A program made the translations under genes and the position numbers. From Gamarada debralockiae (Eukaryota; Ascomycota; Leotiomycetes; Helotiales; Hyphodiscaceae): 30,527 nucleotides of DNA. Under the pieces are notes generated by a model that ran no database searches, had not been told where the DNA came from, and saw only the letters and a list, made by a program, of their open reading frames with translations. The stretch covers positions 1-30,527 of the forward strand of contig NXFV01000706.1 of NCBI GenBank assembly GCA_002803225.1, given 5' to 3'. Shown here piece by piece: positions 22,603 through 30,527 of the stretch; position 1 is the first letter of the stretch, and every line of letters starts with the position of its first letter.

Positions 22603-22933
22603 TCAGTAGCAAGCGCAAACCTCTTTTTGTAGAAGGCAGCTCGTTGGTTCTGTAGCGAGGGGTACAGACACCGTTCCCTACTAGACGACTCACTTGTACG
22701 AGAAGCTTACTTATAGAAATTTGGCAATCATGCCCACAGAGTGAGTTACCATTACCACTGATTCTCTCGCTAAGTCCATTCACAGGCTTCCTGTAAGTCC
22801 ATTCATGAACACTTGCTTTCGCTGATATAAAAGATGAACTACAGGCCCAGAAGTTCAAATCCTTATCAATAATCAATATTGGTGATCCAGACATCAGTAT
22901 TCTGGCTAACCTAGCAGAACGCTGACACGGCAC
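22603..22933 (-). CDS. Speculative small Cys-rich ORF with one intron
   Basis: A 120-codon ORF starts at 22933. Splicing a plausible 61-nt intron (22650-22710, GTAAGC...CTACAG) gives an 89-residue product ending LCGHDCQISIKPTSCLLQ then KEVCACY and stop, with six of its eight Cys in the last 35 residues. There is no signal peptide and no family match I can recall. Splice sites and clustered Cys are the only support, and chance is a strong alternative. Confidence 0.17.
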
Positions 22934-23818
22934 TGTTTCACTTCCGGCTATGGTAATGAAAATCCAGCGAAGAGCATGTCACTAGCTTCAGGAAGTATGG
23001 CAATTGTGGATGGACATCGACAAGGTAGTGACGTCGACATTGACAACAGCGGCTGAACAGACAACAAGAATGGGTGTTGATAACAGAGAAAGCATTGTCG
23101 TGTCAGCAAACTATAGCAATATGTTCTGTGTCGCAGACCTTTGGCAATTTCAGTGCAGACAAACTGGAAGAGCAGAGAATACGGAAATTGAGGGTGGCAG
23201 AACAGGCTGAGAGGGGCGATTCGGATACCTTAGTTCATATTTTCAGACGTTGTTTACCTCTTTAGATTGATATCTGGGTAAACGCTAATTGGAATGCCAA
23301 AGAAAGCTCGTCAAGACCCGATGCTAATTGAACATAGCAAACCTTCAGAGTTGGTCCAAAACTCTATGGCGCTTGCACTTGCCATTGCTGTGAAGCCTGT
23401 GCTTCTTAAACCAAATGTAACTATATCTTCTCCTAGCTATAGTTTAGCGAACAGTAGGCCCTATAATCTAAGTATACTATAGTCAAATATTCCTCTAGCT
23501 TATGTAAAGATTATATTCTAAGGGATGGCTATCCTCTAGGAACAGATATGTAGTAGGGGTCTGTGCCCTCGCTTATGCTTACCTACAACCAAGAGATACA
23601 AACTATTATAGAACGCGGAAAAGATATTTTTTGCTTACTTATAAACACTAGCAAGAACTATACTTGCCTCTTTTATTAACCTGGGGAGTGGCTAGTAACC
23701 TAGGCCTATCGTGCGCTTCCTAGAAGTACGTGCCGAGTTGTTTTCATAAAGGTAAGCCATGCTATGGCGAGGAGACCATAGGACTTCTGTAGGTCGTACA
23801 GGAATGCCTAATTCCCGG

Positions 23819-23900
23819 TGGGGGTAACAGGATTCGAACCTGTTAGTTTGCTCCCTAATAAACGCCAGATGGTATTCACGACCACTGCACCACTGCCCCC
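23819..23900 (-). tRNA. tRNA-like sequence, probably a pseudogene (Pro-AGG-like loop)
   Basis: Eighty-two nt with both internal Pol III boxes: A box TGGTGCAGTGG and perfect B box GGTTCGAATCC. The T arm is intact (ACAGG, TTCGAAT, CCTGT). The acceptor stem pairs at six of seven positions (GGGGGCA with TACCCCC, one C-A mismatch) with A as discriminator. No proper anticodon stem forms. The best is GTTT/AAAC around TTAGGGAG, which would put AGG (Pro) in the anticodon place but leaves the D region about ten nt too long. I read it as a decayed tRNA or the head of a tRNA-derived short interspersed element; no A-tail or T-run terminator follows closely. Confidence 0.45.
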
Positions 23901-25366
23901 GCCCTTCTCGGGATATCTTCTTATTTAGCTAGATTACCGTTATGCTCAGAAGTGTTGGTATGAGAACCCTGATACTGAGGTGCATAAGGCGCTAGTACAA
24001 AATAGGTTTCGAAAGCTTCAATTCAAAATCTCTTCCCTTTCATATGAAGTTCAACCTTCCCTTATATCTACAGCTTGGATCTAGCGCTTCGGTCTCCGAT
24101 GACTTCTTGGCTACCGAATTCGGAGCTCGCACGTCTCATCAGATATCACCGTACCTTCTACTGTACTACAGACCTGCCAACAAGAAGGAAGGCCAGCTGA
24201 GGCACCGGCACAACCCCCTGCTTCAATCTTTCTTGGGCCTGCTCTTGCGGGAGTAATTGACCCACTTAGAGATGGGTTCTGCCTCTTGTACACGAATTCC
24301 TCAGCTATTAAGCGGCGGGCCGAGCCTTGATGCAAGCCCTTAGCTCAATTCTACCACAAATAAATCATGCGTGTTAAAGTAATTGCTTTTGCATAAACTT
24401 CCGAGAATAGGCAACACTTGTTGATCCTTTCCTTCTAACCATTACTATATGAGTTTCAAAATCCTCTGAAACCGCGCCGATATTAGAACCATTCTATTAG
24501 TACAACTTGCTGCTGAGACAAATCTACCGTTACTTGCATGGCTCTCTATTCCGGGGGCAGTCAAGGCCTTTGTACACTCCCTTCATGCAATCTTGCCGCT
24601 GCATGAATCTGGCTATGGTCAGCTGGCACACTAGCCATTCCAAGCCCACTCTATCAACGCAGCTTTGCCACCGAGGTAATTCCCTTTGCCTTGCTTGTAG
24701 GTAGTTTTTTGCGATCATGCGAAATCCGCATTACTCGACGGGATACTCAAGAAAGTAACTGTGTGTTGCGTTGTGCTTTCCAGATCAAGAACGAAAGCAG
24801 GCATCGGTGAGTGCCTAGCTCTCTTGATTTCTGACTGTAACCACGCTGAAAATCTTCTCGGCTCCTTGCGCAGACGGAACCTTGGATCGCTCTACCAAAC
24901 GTAGTTCCAGTTTGAATAAATTTTACAGATGTCCGAAAGCTAGCCAATTGTTGCACCCTATGCCCTCCGCGGCAGGCGCGTCGATGATCCCGCACGAATG
25001 GAAACAGGGAACTTCGCCAGTTGTTCAGCGCAAATTTGCTGCTGAGGCTAGACCATGCCTCCCTATATGAATAATCATTTATCTAATAAGAGAAAGTAGC
25101 AAATATGCTCCTTAATATTAATGTTATTATCACTTTGGGCATCATACAGAATGAACAGCCGCCATGCTATTGTGAAGTAATAGAAAATGTACCTCCAGAT
25201 GAGAGAGGTTGTAATATGTTTCTTCACGATATCGTTGTGTTCTTTGTGCGTTAAAGAAGGTTTGTGGAATAAATGTGCTTTTGATAATATGCGGTAATTC
25301 CATTAGAGTTCCAAAATCGGCTTTGGCAACCCTTGTAAGGGTAGCAGAACAGGTGCCCCAGCAAAC

Positions 25367-25576
25367 TTGGCTAGGAAAACTGTTGCCGAGGCGCACAGGG
25401 CGCCAAAATCTGCTCAGGCACTGCTCAGAGGTAAAAGCGGCCGCTGCTCGCGTCCAGAGACCAAAACGGAACCGGCAAGAGATAAATTATATAGAGCTTG
25501 TGGGAATTGCAGAATTCCCTTCTTAGATGTAGGCAAAGACGCAAAGAGCTGCGCTATCTATCCAGGCAAGGATTGA
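25367..25576 (+). pseudogene. ORF remnant with C-x2-C segment
   Basis: The end of this short frame reads LYRACGNCRIPFLDVGKD followed by AKSCAIYPGKD and a stop. The spacing C-x2-C...C-x2-Y-x-G resembles a small fungal zinc-binding segment that usually ends C-x2-H-x-G, with His here replaced by Tyr (one C-to-T change). The upstream part changes frame and is not recognisable. No start codon is supported. Confidence 0.2.
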
Positions 25577-25948
25577 AGAGACTCGATCATCGATTATTGT
25601 ATATCTCTGTCTATCTGAATCTAGCTTTTGTTCCCAACTGTCGTTTGGTTTCGCAATTGTTGTGACACGTTAATTATTTTTTTGCGTTTTCTGCCAAGGA
25701 ATTATAAATCGACCCCTTACTTTACTAATTCGCCCACCTTAGTTTTACCCTAGAATAGATTCGAGTCCATGGAGGTTTCATGTGCAATTTCACTCAAAGC
25801 TGCGATCTTAAAAACATATGCTGCAAGTGATGCAGAATATAGGAACACGTTAAGAACATTGAGGCCTCACGTTCGCTTTATGGGTTCTATGTCGGTGATA
25901 ATATATTGAGAGGAGTTGTTACTGCAATATCCGACACAATCTGTTTCT

Positions 25949-27505
25949 CTACTGTTTACGCGCAAACTCAGCTACAGCTGAAAGGTTACGGCCGTCCCAG
26001 CGGTGCCAGAATGGGTGGTTCTTGTTTGAGTAAGTTGGTGGATCAATGATTTCAAATCCATATTGCCGCAAGATTTCAACCATGGAATGGTAGCCAAGGT
26101 TGTAAGTCATCTTAGCAAGAGATTTTCCAACCCAACCCTTCCCAAACATGTCATCCAGCCCCCCGTCCAAGGAGGCTCCACGCTCTAGCAGCAACTGAAT
26201 CATGTCTGTATGCTCTCGGGCGAAGGCCCACCAAAGCACTGGTAGTCCAATCGTAGGCCTGCCTCCAGGTCGATTGGGAAGCGCGCCGCGGTCAAGGAGT
26301 TTACAGGCAAGTGATAGATTGCCGGCTGTGGCCGACTGGTGCAGCGGAAAGATTGGATACACTTTCTGGGCTGCGTAATTAGGGTCGGCACCGTGCTCGA
26401 GCAGCAGATCAACTATGTCGTTGTGCCAACCTCTGCAAGCCATCACTAACGGACTCTCGATAAACCCATGCATCTGCACAGGCACCTGCACAGGCACACC
26501 AAGATGCAGAAGATGGCGCACCATTGACACGTTACCTAACTCTGCATGGTTTCTCAAGTCGCCGTACGCACTCAACAACGAGATTGGCCACGGGGCCAGG
26601 GAGCTGGTGAGGTAATCGTAAACCTCGGGGCTAGATGTGTAACTCCTAGCCCTTAGAATCGCTTGGCCTGTTTTCGATGTGTATTTGATAGACCCAAATT
26701 GTTGATCGTTCATGTCGTCGCCGTCGCCTTCGCTGTGTCCTGTCCTCGCAGGCAGTCGCAAGGCGAGCTTTACAATGTCTATGTCACCTCGGATCGCAGC
26801 ACCAGTGACCGACAAAGGCTCGAAATTGGACTCGGGAAGCTGTTCTTGGAAAAACTGTAGCATAGTAACGTTACCAGCCTGCGCCGCAACCTGGATTGGC
26901 GGCACGAACAGGTAGTTATGGCTCGTTGGCTTATGACCCTCAGCCACTAGCCGTTTGGCTAAAGGCAAAAGATCGAAATAAGCGGCAGCGGATAACAGAG
27001 TATTAAGACCCAAGTTTGCTCTCTGTTCTGGTTCTTTCAATCCCCAGTTTGCTCTCTTTTCTGATTCATTCAACGCAGGCCACCACCATTTGTTCATCTC
27101 GGGTCCCACTTTGGCTCCATGCGTCAAAGCAAGCCAACACAGAGCTTCGACTGTAGCGTGCAAGTCGAGTACAATTTCCGTCTCTTGGCAGATAGCCTGT
27201 GCGATCTGCCGGATCTCGCGAAAGCGCCCGACAGTCGCATCCCTTTCATCCATGACTCTGTAGACCAAGTACTCGTGCCACAGCTTGTTGGCACCGTGTT
27301 GATTCCGGATCTGCCAAGAGTCCGAGCCGATAGGGTTTGAAGAGAAATAGTCCATTATATGCGTTTCGAAAAGAGCATGATATATCGCACCCGCAAAGGT
27401 TTTGCAAACTAGCCTTAATCTTAACGCTCGTTTGATACCACGGCCCAAGGCAGCATAAAACAAGATGATGTGAAGGACTTCCAAGGGAAGCTCCATGAGT
27501 TCCAT
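25949..27505 (-). CDS. F-box protein with ankyrin repeats
   Basis: Intact 518-aa ORF without introns. Residues 1-48 look like an F-box (MELPLEVLHIILFYAAL...LRLVCKTFAGAIYHALFE), which would dock to Skp1 in an SCF ubiquitin ligase. About six ankyrin repeats follow from residue 205 on, for example PPIQVAAQAGNVTMLQFF, SPLVMACRGWHNDIVDLLL then EHGADPN, PLHQSATAGNLSLACKLL and WWAFAREHTDMIQLLLERGA. They would bind a target protein. A short internal duplication is visible near residues 147-167 (SEKRANWGL and PEQRANLGL). Two ATGs (27505 and 27496) could start it; the second lies just before the F-box. Such genes form large, fast-changing families in plant-associated and saprotrophic ascomycetes. Target and role are unknown. 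Confidence 0.85.
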   Translation of the reverse strand: MELMELPLEVLHIILFYAALGRGIKRALRLRLVCKTFAGAIYHALFETHIMDYFSSNPIGSDSWQIRNQHGANKLWHEYLVYRVMDERDATVGRFREIRQIAQAICQETEIVLDLHATVEALCWLALTHGAKVGPEMNKWWWPALNESEKRANWGLKEPEQRANLGLNTLLSAAAYFDLLPLAKRLVAEGHKPTSHNYLFVPPIQVAAQAGNVTMLQFFQEQLPESNFEPLSVTGAAIRGDIDIVKLALRLPARTGHSEGDGDDMNDQQFGSIKYTSKTGQAILRARSYTSSPEVYDYLTSSLAPWPISLLSAYGDLRNHAELGNVSMVRHLLHLGVPVQVPVQMHGFIESPLVMACRGWHNDIVDLLLEHGADPNYAAQKVYPIFPLHQSATAGNLSLACKLLDRGALPNRPGGRPTIGLPVLWWAFAREHTDMIQLLLERGASLDGGLDDMFGKGWVGKSLAKMTYNLGYHSMVEILRQYGFEIIDPPTYSNKNHPFWHRWDGRNLSAVAEFARKQ

Positions 27506-28918
27506 TTTGTTGATTCACTATGGCAATTGGGTGCTGGGGATAAACGTCAAGGTGTGCTAAATAAAAGGATGAGCTTAAGAATGACAGGGCGTCCGTGTCA
27601 ACGCTGAGAAGACACCAAGTCAGATGGTAGGACTGAGAGGAATCGTAATAAGGTTCATTTGTCGTGTCCAGGTCACGTCGAATATAGTGAAAAGTCTGGT
27701 TTCTAAGGAACAGAGAGAGAGAAAGAGAGAGAACCTCGACATCGGGTCGCCGTTTATAATTAGCCGGTTTCTAACTAAGCCAACATTGCGCGGCTAATTT
27801 ACAGCAAGCGAATAAGGTTGTTTGGACTCTTAGCTTTGGCGCTTACTACTTTTAGACTCACTCAGCCACTTCAATATTCGAGGTCAGCATTGTGATTGCC
27901 ATTTTAGTTCAAATACATATTCCTATCTCTTGTTGTTTAGTCCCTAGTAGGATCTTCTCGAGGAAATTTTTAATAGAATGTGCAAGCATTGCTTATGTAA
28001 TCACTGCGTTGTGACGTGGTATATAGGGACTGGGACAGCCCCATTACTATCTTCATTCTTAACTATCATCACCCTCCTGCTCATACTATTAATATAAGCT
28101 GTGTAGCTCATCAAGCCCATCAATCTAATATCACTATTGCTATAACCGCTCTGACCTTCTGACAGAATGAATGAGCGATATAAAAAGGTAAAAAAAGAGT
28201 TATTTACGGTACACAGCCGGATGCCTTGTCTAGTTCTGTGAATATTTCAGGACTTTGGAGTCAGTGAGACTTTATGGCAAGTGCGTATGAAAGATATGAC
28301 TGAGTGCCATACAAGTGGCAAATTAACAAAGCGCCCAGGGGAGTATTATAGAAGCAAGTCTGTTGAAAACTTTACTTCTTTGGAACGTTTGATGCAACCA
28401 CAAGCACCTGGCGTGGAGATTTTTTTATTGTTTTATGAAATACAAGAACGCTCTCAATCTTATCCCTTTATACTATAAAGAAAAATTCGCAGCCCAGATA
28501 ATGAAAATGAATGTCCGTGTTTCTTGTCGGCGTCTCACCTCTCTGCACACTCCCATTTACTGTCTGTGGTCCCATCACTTCTCTCATCCTCCCATCCCCC
28601 TTGTCCCTATGTGCTGCAAACAACTTTGAGTGTTGGACCAGACCTCAGAAGTTGAATCGCACGTGAATTTTCGCAGAGTCCGCTGGGAACAGGTCAATGC
28701 TATTGATGGTGCGACCTTCAAGCCCGGCGGTCTCTGCGATCATCTTTTGTGCTCCAATGCCAAACGTGGTACCCATAAGGATATTGTAAGTGTGGCTGGA
28801 AGGGTGAGCCCTGCCAAATGCAAAATCCTACAATACATTAATAAAGAATATTGCCTTTGTAAGGATATAAACTTTCCAACGTACCGAAGCAAACGGATAG
28901 CAAATCCAGCATGCCAAA
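27506..28918. other. Upstream region of the F-box/ankyrin gene and further gene-free DNA
   Basis: Carries the promoter and leader of the F-box/ankyrin gene. A 22-nt purine tract (27712-27733) becomes a CT-rich tract in the sense of that gene, about 210 nt upstream of its ATG; CT-rich runs are common in fungal promoters and leaders. From 28740 to 28918 a weak continuation of the neighbouring membrane-protein fragment may lie (LTLPATLTI in one frame). Nothing else is recognised. Confidence 0.45.
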
Positions 28919-29230
28919 CTATATAAGTCTGAAGAAGCCCGTCGGATTCACCGTGTATGCAAAGAGTGCATTAAGTGCGCCAAAAGCGAAGGACTTTCTC
29001 CTTACAATGGTCCAAACATATTGCTGGTAAGCCGCATCACTTGCTGTCTTCAGAAGCGCAACAACGAGAAAGGAGAAAGCAGTTCCAAATCGAAGATCCC
29101 ACTGCTGTCGACTTGAAGTACCGGCCACCGCCCCATTTAATGACGCGTAGACGAAATGGTGTAGGATGGCGAGCAAAACTCCAGCGAATGCTGTAACTAC
29201 AAGTAGTGCGGAGCTGTTGGTTGGAATTGC
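28919..29230 (-). pseudogene. Fragment of fungal multi-pass membrane protein (DUF3176-like)
   Basis: Open minus-strand frame reading ALLVVTAFAGVLLAILHHFVYASLNG, then QQWDLRFGTAFSFLVVALLK, AYQQYVWTIVRRKSFAFGAL and ALFAYTVNPTGFF. This order matches the N-terminal part of the large fungal DUF3176-type family, as I know it: helix, HHFFY, QQW...GTAFAFL, then the arginine-rich loop and the helix before SNP..FF. The family then continues for several hundred residues. Here the frame stops (RLI, TAG), while a frame shifted by one base continues DLYSLACWICYPFAS up to a possible GTACGT donor, and a later piece reads AGLTLPATLTI near 28790. No N-terminal ATG is visible either. I conclude it is a decayed or partial copy. 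The function of the family is unknown. Confidence 0.5.
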
Positions 29231-30501
29231 CTAATCAGGTATAGCCTGTATTTCCCCCTCTTTTGTGATATAAGAGAGCTCTTCCCCTCCTTGTATTTCA
29301 GCTCCTTAGATATTAGCTAGGTCCTAGAAATGCCACTATATTTCGCACCCAAAATACAGCTTCAACTAACAGGGGCCTTGCCAGACCATTCCCCATCGAA
29401 CATGGGCACGAGATGACTGTGGAAATCGTTGAACACCCTCATTATAGCGACAATCCCCACATGGCTCTGCGATCAGGTCCTCCAACTCATGAGTATGGTG
29501 TTCCAAGGTGGAGCCGTGTTTTAAGTGTGGTCGTAGTGAAGGGCAAGGTGTAAGATGGATAGGCGAAGCCATTAGATGGTCGGAAGTTAAACGCGACGTT
29601 GTAGCCGCATTTGAAAAGGCAGAAGGACTGCCTTACCTGTCTGCTGAATACTTCATAATAGTGTTGGAAGTTGCATTTAACCTCACCGCAGATCCGCATT
29701 TGGGGAGAGGCTCAGATCCCTGCTGCCTTGCAAAAAGTGCGGTATGCATACGAGATGCAGCAATCCGGGATCCAAGGCTCAGGACTCAACAAGACAGAAT
29801 CCGCCTATCATAGAACTGAATCTTCTTAACTGTTGGTATAGCTAAAGAAACACGGCACGGAAGAAACTTGTTATCTTCCGAATATCTAGCTTTACATGTT
29901 GAATTTCCATATTTACCTCTTCATTTTGGGGAGTACATGCATTGTTACAAAAAAAAGTCGCTACTTTCTAAGACTGAGGGCAAACAGCCAAATCATGGCT
30001 GACGTCGATATGTGAGGTGCAGCTGAGCAAAACCAAATTGCCAATTGTCCGCCGATTAATTAAGTAAGTGAATGCTGGCGAGGGGCCCGTGTCTAGCACA
30101 AGCTCGGCATCAAGGTGAAGAGAGTGATACAAAGTAATTATGGGCAGTGGAAGTGATCAATCCTAATCATCATGGGAAGTGGGATACTAGTCTGCGCAGT
30201 CGCATGAATACCCAGATCTTCTTTCAATTATTGGTTTACAGAATAGATAGAAACTTTGATGTTCCTAGTTCATGAGACAATGAGTGCGTCCGTAAAGGGA
30301 CAGACCTTACCATGTAAACATCAGTCTTCTGAACAGCCTCCACACCTCATTTCAAGCTCAGTATGCCACCATGCTCATACAAAGACAGCTCAAATTCACC
30401 ACTTAGAGGTAAGCAACTGAGCATCCACTGAGGCTAAAGCAGTGAGCAAACTTCACGCAATCGAGTTCCTCCCCACTAGTCCCATAACCCAGTTGTTTTT
30501 T
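29231..30501. other. Gene-free right flank with one decayed ORF region
   Basis: Around 29383-29815 the plus strand gives protein-like text in two frames. One reads HGHEMTVEIVEHPHYSDN and, after several stops, AALQKVRYAYEMQQSGIQ. The other reads RDVVAAFEKAEGLPYLSA then EYFIIVLEVAFNLTADP. I recognise no family. The rest, 29816-30501, shows no gene, RNA or repeat. Confidence 0.4.
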
Positions 30502-30527
30502 GGGGGGGGGGGGGGGGGGGGGGGGGG
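30502..30527. repeat. Terminal run of 26 G
   Basis: The window ends in an unbroken G run preceded by a T run. It is most likely a contig-end sequencing artefact rather than biology. Confidence 0.85.

Larger units (their letters stand above)
21961..25948. other. AT-rich gene-poor region with decayed sequence
   Basis: Nearly 4 kb without a convincing gene. It includes the 3' region of the membrane-protein gene, a 55-bp pure A/T tract, one weak spliced small-protein candidate, a tRNA-like sequence on the minus strand and a short C-x2-C ORF remnant. AT-rich stretches near 23470-23700 and 25600-25720 look like mutated repeat DNA, but no transposase or reverse-transcriptase motif is legible. Confidence 0.5.

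Noticed and set aside
30502..30527. Poly-G tract as a biological repeat or G-quadruplex site
   Set aside because: Position at the very end of the sequence points to a sequencing or assembly artefact.

Overview
The window is nuclear DNA of a filamentous ascomycete (Pezizomycotina). The protein-coding genes are broken by short introns (about 46-113 nt) with GTANGT or GTGAGG-type donors, CTRAC-like branch sites and YAG acceptors. The recognisable proteins are fungal: UTP6, a fused CWH43, AUR1, a cmkA-type kinase, and HET and F-box/ankyrin proteins. A member of the Leotiomycetes is my guess, but nothing in the sequence proves the class. The right edge ends in 26 G, which looks like a contig end.

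Layout. Left flank (1-3.9 kb): a secreted GH16 beta-glucanase on the minus strand (243-1284, one intron, last exon rebuilt here), then a gene-poor stretch and a broken gene for a RutA-like flavin monooxygenase (2455-3229). Core (3.9-22 kb): a divergent pair, UTP6 (minus, ribosome biogenesis) and CWH43 (plus, seven exons, GPI-anchor lipid remodelling); a HET-domain gene with a frame break; AUR1 (inositol phosphorylceramide synthase, two exons); a calcium/calmodulin-dependent kinase (minus, two exons); and, divergent from it, a single-pass Ser/Thr-rich membrane protein. Right flank (22-30.5 kb): AT-rich, gene-poor DNA with decayed ORFs, a tRNA-like sequence, one intact F-box/ankyrin gene and a fragment of a fungal multi-pass membrane protein.

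How the genes relate. CWH43 and AUR1 lie about 5 kb apart on the same strand and both draw on ceramide: CWH43 puts it into GPI anchors and AUR1 turns it into IPC. The kinase and UTP6 are unrelated housekeeping genes. The HET and F-box/ankyrin genes are typical variable accessory genes of fungi. I found no secondary-metabolite cluster, CRISPR array, rRNA or intact transposon.

The best leads are a chain of two upstream ORFs joined by ATGA overlaps that runs into the kinase start codon, the broken RutA-like gene, the frame break in the HET gene, and an 80-bp tandem duplication whose copies differ in their core only by transitions, mostly at CpG. I did not find a convincing new multi-gene system.
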